Assembly (NCBI GenBank): GCA_021442155.1
Contig: JAKCPB010000367.1
Location: 248,001 to 312,000 of the forward strand
Direction: 5' to 3'
From: Cymbidium sinense
Taxonomy: Eukaryota; Streptophyta; Magnoliopsida; Asparagales; Orchidaceae
DNA: 64,000 bases
Below, one piece after another: positions 15,827-26,885 of the stretch. The position numbers and the translations under genes were made by a program. The notes beneath the pieces were generated by a model that was given only the letters and a program-made list of their open reading frames with translations, was not told the origin of the DNA and did no database searches. Every line of letters begins with the position of its first letter. Position 1 is the first letter of the stretch.

Positions 15827-17599
15827 AACACTTTCTCGAGCAACAATAAAAATCCCCCTGCAAGATAGAAGACATTTTTTTAGTATATTTATTTAGGTTG
15901 ACATCATGCTTCAATGAGAGATACCTAAATAAATATACCTACTCAAGAAAAAATAAATTCCGTGAAAATTCTCCTATTACACAGGGGGCATTTTTAGATT
16001 TTTATACATAAATGAAATCATGTTACATGTTAAAACCTTCTTAAGATTAAATATATAAACTCAAATATTGATATAGTTTCTTAAATTATTTTAGAGCTCT
16101 TTCGAAGTGCATTAAAATTTTCCCTGCAAGATAGGGGTATTTTTATATATCTATCTAAGTCGACATCGTGCTTCAAGCCAAGATACTCAGATAAATATAC
16201 ATGATAATCAGAATGAGCTACATTTATTTACACTTAAGAAGTTCAAACTCTGTGATAAATTTCTGAGCTAATCTGCAATCCTCCTGTTAAATAGGAGCCC
16301 TTTTTTATGATCAAGGTTGTTCAATCCTCTCCTATGAAATTGGGAGCTTTCTTGTATATATATTCAAGTTGATATCGAGCTTTATGCTAAGATCCCCAAA
16401 TATATCCATAATTGTTATTATTAAAGTTGCAGGCTCTTGCAAGAAAAAAAAAGAATATATTTCTATGCATGAAAAGATATCCTTAAATGTCAAAAATTTC
16501 TCTCTAAGATTAGTCAAATATCAGAGATCAAGTCAGAAGAACTCCCAATCTCGAAAGTTTCAATCAACTGAGTTGGAAAAATATCAATCTCTACATCCTG
16601 AAGTCTAGGACACGGATGAGTCCTAAAGGTTGAACTCAACAAGCTCACAAATGGTTGAGTTGTTGACGCTCTTCTCACTCAACAAGAAGCAAGAAAAGGC
16701 CGTAGTGAAAGAGCCCCCGTTCATTAGTCCGATGACCAAATCAACAACCCATCACAACTTAAGTCGGAGACTTGAGTAGGTTCTAAAGGTCGAACTCAAC
16801 AAGCCTATAAATGGTAAACATGCCTCCACAAAGACAAGAAAAGGTCAAGTGAAAGAGCCCTTCGTCAAATGATGATCACTATTCAATCTAGATCCAACTT
16901 ATGACATAAGCAACCGTGAATTGAAGAGATCTTTCTACTTGATCGATGGATCAAGTCAATCTGAGAAAATAACTCAACTTAGAGCAGCCTCAAATCAACC
17001 CTTATATAGCTTGTAAGGTAACATTTCAATATCTTTTCAAGCAGTTTGATCAAGCACAAAGCATAGATCAAAACTAATTTCCTCATCAAGTTCGCCAGAG
17101 TAGAAATCACTAAATAAAGGAAGCATCTCCATAGTTCATATGAAGCCAATGACTAAACTAAAGGAATTTTATGGTTATCCACTATGTTAAAGCACTCATT
17201 GTTGGGTTGATAACTCAAGATTTTAGATCTAATATTAGCCAAAAGGTTGGGTCATCTGTATGCACCCTTCAATAAGACCATCAAAGTAGCAAGCACAGGA
17301 CTGAAGACATACATACACTTCCTAACAATATGAATAAATCAGATCAATCCTTCATCAAGTCCGTCAAGCTTAAAGCTAAGACAGAAGAAATTTTAAATCT
17401 CAAAGTAAACAAACCAACTCCTCCATCTAACCCGATCAAGCATCAGAGAAAATCCAAATTTATAAAGATACGAAAGAAAGAGTTCTTCAGCGAACCTCTT
17501 GAAGCTGAAGTAATTTAAAATTCATGGTCGACACGAAAGATCAACTAGTTTTCAACAAATATGATTCGTTTCATGTACGAATCACATTTGGGGCGCATT
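15827..17599 (+). repeat. 3' untranslated region of element 1 with tandem modules
   Basis: Modules of a G/C run (CCCCCTGCAAGATAG, then ACAGGGGGCATTTTT) followed by GACATCGTGCTTCAAGCC-like and AAGATAC..AAATAAATATA occur near 15,850-15,940, 16,130-16,200 and 16,270-16,410. The region 16,600-17,500 contains repeated GGTTGAACTCAACAAGC blocks. The same sequences occur reversed in element 2 (23,340-24,420) and element 4 (62,370-64,000). Tandem repeats in this position are a known trait of Tat/Ogre-type elements. Confidence 0.65.
17587..17599 (+). other. Polypurine-tract-like sequence before LTR B
   Basis: TTTGGGGCGCAT directly precedes TGTTGACC, the LTR start. The equivalent in element 4 (minus strand) is ATTAGGGGCATT before TGTTGACCTCC. 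Confidence 0.5.
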
Positions 17600-17910
17600 T
17601 GTTGACCCTCGGTTCATCTCCACCAAAGCTGAAACTGCTGCCGCCTCTTCTCAGACGGGCAACCATTCCCGCTCTCGTTTATTCGGTTGAGCAACTACAA
17701 GCACTCAACCATTCCCTCCCTCTTCAATTCTCCTTTCCAAAACTGACATAGGAAACCACAAGAAAACCTCTCTTGCTCATCCATCTCCTACTTCAAATCA
17801 TAAGGAAATCCTAACCCACGTCTAAAACCTCACCAATTAGATCCAGTAGCCATCGCCAGGATATGTCTCTTAATCCTTAATCCGTCGACTTGCTCAACCA
17901 CTTCCTTAGG

Positions 17911-18176
17911 ATGGCTGCAATCCTCGGTATTGGTGCCGATGAGTCTGGCATAACCAGCAGCAGTCAGCAGAACTAGATCTCTGGTAGCTTTCATGATCCC
18001 AGTGGCGTATTCCGCCAGAGCACGGCCGTGGAGGAGGACGATGAAGAAAATCTCAAGTGGGCTGCTCTTGAGAAGTTTCCCACTTATGACTGAATGAGAA
18101 AAGGTATTATGCAACAGTTCGGCGATGACGTGAAGGTCATCAGCAGCGAGGTCGATCTCCATAAACTCGGCATGTA
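17911..18176 (+). pseudogene. PDR/ABCG transporter N-terminal fragment (copy in LTR B)
   Basis: From the ATG at 17,911 the frame reads MAAILGIGADES, then SGSFHDPSGVFRQSTAVEED, DEENLKWAALEKFPTYD and RKGIMQQF, ending VDLHKLG. This is the conserved cytosolic N-terminus of PDR-type ABC transporters (about 88 codons). Two in-frame stops are present: TAG after SSSQQN and TGA in place of Arg after PTYD. No ATPase or membrane domain follows; the sequence passes straight to the HISN4 fragment. The 110-codon open frame on the opposite strand (17,830-18,162) is a shadow. Confidence 0.75.
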
Positions 18177-18209
18177 GTTAACATCTTCTCCTCAGTCATC
18201 CTCTCTCTA

Positions 18210-18430
18210 ATGGCTATGTCTCCTGGAGTCCGACAAAACCCTACTTCGAATGCAGGATGTCTCTTTCTATTTTTGCCATTTCTGAGGACTCAACCGTCAC
18301 TCTTCTTAGTTATGGAGCCGGAAATATTCATAGTATGCGGAACGCCATTAGGCATCTAGGCTTTGACGTCAAAGACGTTCAGAAGCTAGAGGACATTCTT
18401 AATGCAAATCGTCTTGTTTTCCCAGGGGAT
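18210..18430 (+). pseudogene. HISN4: HISN4 (hisHF) N-terminal fragment (copy in LTR B)
   Basis: The frame from 18,257 reads DSTVTLLSYGAGNIHSMRNA, IRHLGFDVKDVQKLEDILNA and NRLVFPG, the start of the glutamine amidotransferase half of plant imidazole glycerol phosphate synthase (histidine synthesis, plastid). The usual LLDYGAGN has become LLSYGAGN. Only about 60 codons are present, and the glutaminase Cys-His-Glu residues and the cyclase barrel are missing. MAMSPGVRQNPTSNAG upstream (18,210) is one frame away and may be the transit-peptide region. No intron-like gap is visible, which would fit capture from spliced RNA. Confidence 0.75.
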
Positions 18431-18872
18431 GACGCCTCGCAAACAAATGACAGCTTATGCAGTGCAAATGATTTAGGAATTATAACATCTGGGATAACTA
18501 CTAACAAAGAAAATATTGTTACTAAAGAAAGCTCATAGTAGGTGTTGCATGGGAGCACTTGTTCAGTTGATGAGGGTGCATCTTCTGAAGCCACACAAAG
18601 TCTAACTGTTTACACAAAAGCTCAACGAAGGAACATTTTAGGATTTTCTTTCAGATTGGAGGAGCGTGCACAGAATAGGAAGGAGTATCTTACAAAGCTG
18701 GAAGAGAAGATTAATACAAAGGAATTGAAAAAAACTAACATACAAGCAAAGTCTAAGGAGATCCAAGAGGTTGAAATAGGCAGTTGAGGAAGAGTTTGAC
18801 TTTTAAGGCTATGTTGATGCCGAGTTTTTTATCAAGAACTTAGTCCTCCAAAAGTGGAATTGAAGAAGGTTT
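18431..18872 (+). pseudogene. WVD2-like (TPX2-family) microtubule-protein fragment in LTR B
   Basis: After a Ser/Thr-rich linker (SVDEGASSEATQSL) the frame reads GFSFRLEERAQNRKEYLTKL, EEKINTKELKKTNIQAKSKE and IQEVEI. A frame change then gives QLRKSLTFKAMLMPSF and KVELKK. This is the TPX2 C-terminal domain of WAVE-DAMPENED2-like proteins, which bind microtubules. One stop lies at 18,538 and a frameshift near 18,780. The N-terminal KLEEKI region and the QLRKSLTFKA region join without visible intron sequence. Confidence 0.75.
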
Positions 18873-18879
18873 AAAAACC

Positions 18880-19330
18880 TCATCATGCTCATCAGGGTGT
18901 GACGAGATGAAATCGGCCGAGGTGTTTCAAAACACCGACCGTCATGCTCATAAGGGTGTGGCAAGAATAAATAAATAAATATAATGTGTATATGAGATAT
19001 TTGTGCTTGTGCTTTTTCCTGTAGGTTTCAAGACCGTTAATGCCCATTAGGGCGTAGTAGTTGCAAAGAGACTACCGTGGTGTCACAAGACACCACTCGC
19101 TATGCTCATCAGGGCGTATTGAGTTAGCCAAAACATTTAGATGTTGCTCCCCCTATGCCGAAATGCTGCTAAAATTTTGACTAAATCTGGGACTTAAAAA
19201 AAATATTTGCATATATATTGCTTTTATGCAGGTGATTGAAGTCCTCATATTATGGTGTAACGATTGAAAACCGAGGCTTCAAGACACAAATCGCTATGCT
19301 CATTAGGGCATGACTGCAAAATAAAAATAA
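18880..19330 (+). repeat. Short interspersed motif GCTCAT(C/T)AGGGYGT, five copies
   Basis: Variants of ATGCTCATCAGGGTGTG occur near 18,886, 18,934, 19,038, 19,104 and 19,300, usually preceded by a CACCGACCGT or ACACCACTCGCT-like phrase. A reversed counterpart (CTACTGAGCATAACGGTC) lies in LTR E at 53,880-54,235. It belongs to the LTR body upstream of the conserved part. Confidence 0.55.
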
Positions 19331-21501
19331 TTGATGTAGCCCATGATGATACGGAATCAAATGAATTTTACATTGACAAAAACTCAAATAAATTAGTTTA
19401 AATTGAAAATTCCAAGGAAACTTTAAAATTTAATTTAAATTCGCTAAATTTTGAAGTAAACAAAATTATCAAAATTTGACTCCAACTGAAATCAAGAATT
19501 AGTCAACTGCTCTCAAATGAATAAACATCTCTGACTCAATATTTGAATTTTCTTGGATTTCATGTTGAGATAATCTAACAAAAATTTCAATCATTTATAA
19601 GAATGAAATATGCAATATCTTGAAATATATTCAGATAATCGATCATGAAGTGATTGAAATGAATTGGATATTTTAGTGATAAACATAAGCTTAGCACTTC
19701 AATACCTCATTTCAATTGATGTGAAAGATGGTCTGATTGAATATCTAATCAAAGCACAAGAGATCCCTTTAGAATTAAAATATATTCTTCAAATATAATT
19801 CACTCTAAGTAAATTAAAGAAAATCATGATTCATAAGAGATTCCTAATGAAATTGAAGGATTGCTAATAAGCATAATCAAGAAATTTTTGGAAAATATTT
19901 GAAACATATTATTCATCTTATTAAATGCTCAAATTGGATCAAAGAGAAATTGAACAGAGATAGTGACGAGCCTAAAGATCATCAATAGATATAAATGAGA
20001 GTCTATTGAAGATCCAAAGACTAGACAACTTTGAATAAAAGAAATCAATCAAATATTATTTTCAAGGAATCTAGTAAACTACTAGAATAATTTAAAACAC
20101 CTTCTACACCACCAGATTTGCAACTCATCATACAAGCGAACATAAGGCATTAATTAAGGCTACAATTGAACCCTTGCATATATTATGAAGTAGGATTAAA
20201 ACTCAAATTCAATGTTTCAAAATTATGCAAGCATTCTTAAATATACTTGCATGGGCCCTGACACTATGCTGAATGTTTAGATTCAAGTGTCTGAGGATGC
20301 TGTGTGGGTTGCTTTCCAGTTTGGTCTTAGGATCGGGTCCGGGTAACCTAAAAATTAAATAATATTATTATAAAAATTTCAACTTATTAAAATATCTGAG
20401 AAGCTAATTATACCATGTGACAGTAGATCTGATCTTCTGTTAGGAGCTAAAAAGAGTTGACTGAATCTAAAGTTCTCAAATATATTCGATTCAATCAATT
20501 AACTACCCCGATGATGGCTGTGTTGGATGGTGATTGCAACCGAAGGGGATACCCCCATCAAAATGTGATTCTGATTTCAAATCAAATTAACTTAAATCAA
20601 GTTTCAATCTAAAACATGCTTAAATGAAATTCAATCATTACAAACTTAAAGCAAAACTCAATTTATCCACCTTCCATATTATTTATCGGAGGTGATTAAT
20701 TAAGGAAAACTCTAGTTCACAAAGGAACTAATGTCAAATCAAGTATTCTACTATGTTCAATCTCAATCAATCTCATGCGAAGACCCCTATCCTCTACTAT
20801 GCTTGTCCAAGTCCATAGATAATGTAGCACTGGTCGGACGTGGTTTGGCCAATAGGCTCCATTATATTAATATCACGATCGTAGCCCGTATGCTCCCCAA
20901 TGGCTCTGCCATTTGAATTGTGAATCATAGGGTACACTTGATAGGGAAAAAAGCTCTCTGTCACTTAAGGTAGACTTAAACATGTCTCCTTAGACAAACA
21001 CTACCCTAAGTCTACAAAGATTTCTTGGATGACGTAACACATGTATTGCTGATAAGGATCATTCGATCAGGTTGAGTCGACTACCTCCTCTGACTAAGTA
21101 GACCAGGGACCACGACAGCCCAGGATGACAGAACCATGGGATTTAGATCAGGCACGTCATCATCCCCCCCAACCATCCGCTTTAAGCTAAAATGATGAAT
21201 TTCATAAATTCTAAACCATAAATTCCAAAAGTCCACATGCTGCTACTATACGCTATGCATTCAGTGATCTAACGACTAGCCTTAATCGAAAGTTCTCTCT
21301 CAGCATTGAGAGGGGTAATTAACTATAGGTGCTTGTGCCTATAGGAAACCTAGAACTAGATCTAAAGTCCTCACAAAATGAGGACAAAATCTCTGGGTAG
21401 TGATTTATCTACTATTCCACATGCCTTCTGAAAATTACACCAACACATAAATCATCACTCCCTTCAATGTGAGAGGTCGATGACAAATTTTCAGAGCCAC
21501 A

Positions 21502-21855
21502 TTCAATTTAATTAATTTAATATATTTGTCTATCAATTTGTTCAAAGCAGCTGTTAAATGCTCAATCTAATTAAAAACTAATGTTCTTTATGTCGAAGAA
21601 ATAATTTTCCTCCCTTTTATGATAAAAGAGCTAAGTTTTTGCCAGCTTCTTTGAAGTCAAATATATGCATTCACATAAAAATATGAATTATATAAAATAT
21701 TTTTAATTTTTTTGACTTTTGGTGTAGTTGGTCGTTGCTGAGCATTATTCTGAAGGCTAGAGATTGGAATGAATTATAAAGCTTCGCTTTGAATTCTTTG
21801 TAAAAATAGTTGTTATCTAAGTTGAAATAAAGTTTTTAGATTATTTTAATCATTT
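21502..21855. other. AT-rich spacer between elements 1 and 2
   Basis: No coding or repeat feature recognised. It separates the right end of LTR B from the left end of LTR C. Confidence 0.4.
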
Positions 21856-22790
21856 TGGCTCCAAAAATTTACCGCTAATCTCTCAATAAAAAGAGTTTAA
21901 TTAGTGTTGATTAAACTTTTAAAAGGTAGATGAGACAGTAGATAAGACCCTACCCATCGATTTCGCTCTCATTTTTTGAGCAGTTTAGATCTGGTTCCAA
22001 GTTCCTATAGATGTAAGCATCCATAGTTAATTACCTCTCCCAATGTTGAGAGAGAACTTTAGATTAAGGTTAGTCATTAGATCGCTAATTGCTTAACGCA
22101 TAGTAGTAGCATGTGGAGTTTTGAAATTTATAAAATTCATTATTTTAACTTAAAGTGGATGATAGGCAGAATGATGATGTGCCCGATCAAGATCCCAAAG
22201 TTTCGTCATCCCAGATTATTATGGTCTCTAGTTTACTTAGTTAGAGGTGGTAGTCGACCCAACCTGACCAAAAGATCCTTGTCAGCAGCCATATGTTGCA
22301 TCGACCAAGGGAACTTTGTAGGCTTGGGGTGGTGTTTATCTAAAGATACAATTTTAAGTCCACCTTATCTAACAAAGGGCTTTTTGCTTGATTAGTTGCC
22401 CTCTATGATTGACATCTCATGGGATAAAGCTGTTGAGAAATATACAGACTGCAGTCACGACTATAATATAATTATGTCATTTTGTGACCAACCACTCGGT
22501 CAGAGGACTTTGGTTGTAACGACATCATATGCAAGGCCTACTAGACAAACTATGCGGATAGAGGACACAAGCCATATTCTTACTAGCATGAGAATTGATT
22601 ACGAGTGAATATAATTGTGTACTTGACTTGATATTAGCTCCTTTGTAAGCTAGAATTTTCCCAATTTTTCACCTCTCATAAACAATTGTGGATGAGTGGA
22701 TGGATTATTTTAAGTACTTAGAAGATGATTTTTATTTGAATATTTTAAAAGTTTGATAACTTATCGAATTTTGAATTTGCATTGGCACTT
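21856..22790 (-). repeat. LTR C (3' LTR of element 2), partial
   Basis: Begins GGCTCCAAAAATTTACCGC (reverse complement of the ...TTTTTGGAGCC LTR end). It runs collinearly with the reverse of LTRs A and B through AAAGTGGATGATAGGCAGAATGATGATG to about 22,790, where homology stops. The outermost TGTG is lost. Confidence 0.65.
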
Positions 22791-22818
22791 CACTGTATAT
22801 CCATCCACTCATCCACAA
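22686..22818. repeat. Inverted repeat, 18-bp arms
   Basis: TTGTGGATGAGTGGATGG at 22,686-22,703 is the exact reverse complement of CCATCCACTCATCCACAA at 22,801-22,818. It sits at the breakpoint where LTR C homology ends. Confidence 0.7.
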
Positions 22819-22929
22819 CTATTTTAATTCAATATAAAACTTGATTTTCTTACATATAATATCCCATGCTTTATTTATTTTTGATCCACCAGATGAGATC
22901 ACTCAATATTGTCTGATCTGTCACTTTAC

Positions 22930-23230
22930 TGGCAGAGCTTCAGGAGCAGGCCAGGCTTCATAGGGAGGAGGTTGACCTAGCATATGATGAGTATGAGGAG
23001 AGTGCTGAGGCTCTAAAACACGACCGTCAAAGTTTGATAGATGTTTCTTCGAAGTTAGCATGATGTGGATTAGAGTTGTACTGAAAGGGATAGAGATTCG
23101 GGTTATAGAGAGAAAGACCGCAGATCACGTCACGCCTATGGTAGATGCGAGGCTGACCAAAGCTATTGATGCTTTATATCGAGAGTGAGCATCGCCTTTA
23201 GCAATTTATTCAAGATGCCTGAGCTACGAG
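22930..23230 (+). pseudogene. Unidentified coiled-coil-like coding fragment
   Basis: The plus strand reads LAELQEQARLHREEVDLAYD then EYEESAEALKHDRQSLIDVS. After a stop and frame change come DRDSGYREKDRRSRHAYGRC and EADQSY. The composition (Glu/Arg/Leu rich) suggests a coiled coil. It is antisense to element 2 and absent at the matching place in elements 1 and 4, so it is foreign to the element. A T-rich tail follows at 23,240-23,275. I do not recognise the protein; a gag-like origin is possible. Confidence 0.4.
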
Positions 23231-23339
23231 CTCCCATGATTTTTTTTCTTTTTTTTTCTCTTTCTATCAATCATGTATTGTCTTGTTGTATTAGTGGACA
23301 TCATCATTCCTATGTTACTTTTGTGCTTTTTTTTGTTTG

Positions 23340-24420
23340 ATTGGATTATTTGAAAATATATTGAAATATCATCCTACATGCAATATATAGATTGATTTGA
23401 GGCAGCTTTGAATTGAGGATTTTCTCAGATTGTCTTGATCTCTCGATCAAGTAGAAAAATCTCTTGGATTCTGGTTGCATGTAATCATTAAGCTAGATCC
23501 GGTTTGAGATTGAACAACTATCATCATTGACACGAGGCTCTTTCAACGCCTTTTCACGCTTGTTGGTGAGGAGAGCAAACAACTCGGTCATTTATAGGCT
23601 TATTGAGTTCGACCTTTAGAACCTACTCGAGTCTTCGACTTAAGCTGTGATAGGTTGGTGATTTGGTCATCAGACTAACGAATGTGGGCACTTTTACTGC
23701 GGCCTTTTCTTATTGCTTGTTGAGTTAGGAGAGCATCAGCAACTCGGCCATTTATAAACTTGTTGAGTTCGACCTTTAGATCCCATCTGTGTCCTAAACT
23801 TCAGGATGTAGAGGTTGATATTTTTCCAACTCAGTTGATTGAACCTTCCAAGATTAGAAGTTCTTCTGACTTGATCTCCAACATTTGATGAATCTTGGAG
23901 AGTAATTTTGACATTTAGGTAGTTTACCTCAAGCTATGGATATATTCAGGGATTTGGGCGTAAAGCTTGATGTCAATCTGAATCAAAATATATTTGAGGA
24001 TCTCGTCTTATAGCACGACGTCAACTCAAATAAACTCAACATAAATTAAAAATGCCCTTGTCTTGCAGGGGGAATTCTAAAGCACATTTAGAAGAACTTT
24101 TAAGATAGAATTAAGCAAATACATCAATATTTGAATTGATATGCTCTTAAGAGGGTTTTAACATGTAACATTTTTTATACATCAGTTTTAACATGTAACA
24201 TTGATTTCATATATGTATATAAATCTAAAAATGCCCCCTGTGTAACAGAGAAATTTTCCCAAAAATGCTTTTTTCATCATGAGTGAGTATATTCATTTAG
24301 GGATCTCGGCATGAAGCACAATGTTGACCTAAATAAATATACTAAAAAAATATCACCTATCTTGCAGGGAGATTTTTATTATACCTCGAGAATGTATTTA
24401 TCATGTATAATTTTTTTTTA
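23340..24420 (-). repeat. 3' untranslated repeat region of element 2
   Basis: Reverse-complement homologue of 15,830-17,030. It includes GAGTTCGACCTTTAGAACC and GTTGAGTTCGACCTTTAGATC blocks and modules of GCACGACGTCAACTCAAATAAA followed by CTTGTCTTGCAGGGGG. No coding sequence. Confidence 0.65.
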
Positions 24421-24429
24421 GGTAACGAC

Positions 24430-25480
24430 CATTAATTGGTGGCATTGGTCTTTCTCCTTTTAAGTCAATAAGTTGATATGCCCCTCATTGATACACTTTC
24501 TCTTTGACAAAAGGGTCATCCCAGTTAAGCTCAAATTTACTACCAAATTTTTAATTAGGAATAATTATTTATCTCAGCACCAAGTCCAATTCCCCTTTTT
24601 GGAATGTTTGAGGCCACACCATATGGTTAAAATCCCTGGACATCTTTGCTCGATAAACTTCCAAATTTTGATGAGCTTGCAATCTAATTTCATCAAATGC
24701 GTTGAGTTCCTGCATTTGCAAACAAGCATTTTGATCTTCAATTAGGTTATATTGGATTGCTCTTCGAAGTGATGGCAACTCAACTTCAAGTGGAAAAATT
24801 GCTTCAGTTCCAATGAATAAGGAGTGATTTTAGTCAGCATCTTGTAGGTAGTTTGATACACCCATAGTGCCTCTATCAGTTTGGTATGTCATTCTCTCTT
24901 ATTTTTAATAAGGATCTTCTTGAGCAGCTTGACTAATATCTTGTTGAAAGCCTCTGCCAAACCATTTTCTCTTGGATTGTATATTGAAGAGTATCATCAA
25001 TCAATTTTGTGTCGATCGATGAATCTATAAATCTTTATATTTTTGAAAGTTGTGCCATTATCAGAAATTATTTAATGCGACACTCTAAATCTATAGACCA
25101 TATTATGTGTAAAGAAGTTAATCATTAGATCAGTAGTAAATTCTTTAAATGGGATAGCTTCAGGCCACTTAGAGAAATAATCAGTCGCTGCTAGGATGAA
25201 GCGGTATACAGCTAACGACGGCAGATAAATTGGTCTAATTATGTATATACCCTAGCATTCGAATGGCCAAGATGCTATTGTTAAGTGTAGTGGATTTGGA
25301 GGTTGATGGATTATATTCTCATGTACTTGACATTCATGACACTTTTTAGTATGATTGATACAGTCTCTTACCATAGATGGCCAATAATAGCCCATCATTT
25401 TGATCTTTACTGCCATCTTGGGGCCTGACTAATGTGTATCATAAATTCCTTCATAAACTTCAACCATCACTTTGCTAACT
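24430..25480 (-). pseudogene. Ty3/gypsy integrase (element 2)
   Basis: On the minus strand from about 25,440: MAVKIKMMGYYWPSMVRDCI, then CHECQVH (the CxxC of the HHCC zinc finger, preceded by a His), LAATDYFSKWPEAIPFKEFT (first catalytic Asp), ISDNGTTFKN (second catalytic Asp), a degraded segment near 24,960 (LPNQENG-like, with the catalytic Glu region blurred), and MQELNAFDEIRLQAHQNLEV..KGELDLVLR at 24,569-24,778. Stops and frameshifts make it inactive. The plus-strand frame 24,473-24,745 is a shadow. Confidence 0.8.
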
Positions 25481-25565
25481 TCATCTGCATTTAGGCATCG
25501 TAGCCATATTTATTTAAAAGATTTACGATATAAAGTGTTATTGATGAAAGCATAGTGCAACATTC

Positions 25566-26885
25566 CCTTCTCGATTTAAGTTATCAGTGATTTATTGTTT
25601 GGTAATTAGCCTTCATTAAAGTAGTCGATGAAAGGTTACTTCAATCATGTGACTCTTCCACTATAAAGGCTTTCCACTGCTTTTCTAAAATAATGTCATG
25701 TTTTGCTCTTCTCGCTATAACTTCTTGTTGATTTTGAGGAGTATGAGGAGCAACCTGAGTCATGTCCTACTGTGTCGAATTTGATAACCCCTCTACTTGC
25801 GGAGATTGATACTTTGCTGTCTCTATAGCTCGTCGAGTAAATATGCCGATCATGACATAATCACCATTCATACTTGTCATTTTCTTAGCTAATTTTGCTA
25901 AGCAATCAGCTTTGCTATTCTCGGATCGAGAGACTCAAGTTAATGTAACATTTGGTATTTGCTTTATAAGTTTGAGAGCTCGCTTGTGATAGAAAGCTAA
26001 CTCAATCTTGTTGATTTTATAGATGCCAAGTACTTGATTTATAATAAGCTCAGAATCATCAAAAATATGCAAGTGAATCCTGTCTCATATTGAATTTATT
26101 ACACACTTAAATCACCATTTTTGTTTTGAATTTTTAAATATTTTATTACTACTATAAATAATATATATGAAAGATGGAAAGTGAATCTGTCTCCAAAGGA
26201 GTCGATAGAAATCGGCTAAAATTCACCATAGATATTTATCGCTGATTTATTGTTTGGTAATTAGCCTTCATTAAAGTAGTCGATGAAAGGTTGCCTCCAA
26301 TCATGTGACTCTTCCACTATAAAGGCTTTCCACTGCTTTTCTGAAACAATGTCATGTTTTGCTCTTCTTGCTATAACTTCTTATTGATTTTGAAAAGTAT
26401 GAGGAGCAACCTGAGTCACGTCCTACTGTGTCGAATTTGATAACTCCTCTACCTGCGGGGATTGATACTTTGCTGTCTCTAGAGCTCATTGAGTAAATAT
26501 GCCGATCATGACATAATCAAAATTCATACTTATCATTTTCTTAGCTAATTTTGCTAAGCAATCAGCTTTGCTATTCTCGGATCGAGACACTCAAGTTAGT
26601 GTAACATTTGGTATTTACTTCATAAGTTTGAGAACTCGCTTGTGATAGAAAGCTAACTCAATTTTGTTGATTTTATAGATGCAAAGTACTTGATTTATAA
26701 TAAGCTTAGAATCAACAAAAATATGCAAGTGAATCCTGTCTCATATTAAATTTATTACACACTTAAGTCACCATTTTTGTTTTGAATTTTTAAATATTTT
26801 ATTGCTACTATAGCACATATATGACTAGCAAAAGATGAAAAGTGAATCCTATCTCCAGTGGAGTCGATAGAAATCTGTGGGCTCC
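25566..26885 (-). repeat. 655-bp tandem duplication of RNase H plus primer-binding site
   Basis: GATTTATTGTTTGGTAATTAGCC starts at 25,589 and again at 26,244. The two units stay nearly identical up to CTCCAAAGGAGTCGATAGAAATC (unit 1, about 26,203-26,226) and CTCCAGTGGAGTCGATAGAAATC (unit 2, about 26,853-26,875). Unit 1 continues for about 20 bp of LTR end (GGCTAAAATTCACCA). The minus-strand protein has IINQVLGIYKINKIELAFYH and SRSENSKADCLAKLAKKM, the RNase H C-terminal motif of Ty3/gypsy pol. A bare RNase H fragment next to a primer site implies a large internal deletion before the duplication. Confidence 0.8.
26852..26869 (-). other. Primer-binding site of element 2
   Basis: The minus strand reads TATCGACTCCACTGGAGA, six bases inside the LTR D end. 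It is a mutated form of TGGCGACTCCACTGG. Confidence 0.55.

Larger units (their letters stand above)
10970..21501 (+). mobile_element. Element 1: LTR retrotransposon (Ty3/gypsy, Tat/Ogre-like) with host-gene fragments in both LTRs
   Basis: Two long direct repeats, about 10,970-14,144 and 17,600-21,501, flank a 3.45 kb internal region. The left repeat ends GGAGCCCACA and is followed six bases later by a primer-binding-site-like TGGCGACTTCGCTGGGGA (14,151-14,168). The internal region retains degenerate repeats and an integrase C-terminus. The purine-rich TTTGGGGCGCAT precedes TGTTGACC at 17,600, the right LTR start. The two LTRs are visibly diverged, with several indels; the left copy lacks about 500 bp present in the right. 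No reverse transcriptase is present, so the element is non-autonomous. I could not find a target-site duplication because the left LTR lacks its TGTTGACC start. Confidence 0.7.
17600..21501 (+). repeat. LTR B (3' LTR of element 1), about 3.9 kb
   Basis: Starts TGTTGACC and ends GAGCCACA. It holds, in order, PDR, HISN4 and WVD2-like fragments (17,911-18,872), a GCTCAT..AGGG repeat zone (18,880-19,320), then the LTR body shared with LTRs A, C, D and E. Between 19,360 and 21,501 it aligns almost continuously with LTR A 12,090-14,144. Confidence 0.75.

Noticed and set aside
17830..18162. 110-codon minus-strand open frame
   Set aside because: It is antisense to the PDR N-terminal signature, which is clearly on the plus strand; no recognisable motif of its own.
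24473..24745. 90-codon plus-strand frame
   Set aside because: Shadow of the minus-strand integrase C-terminus.
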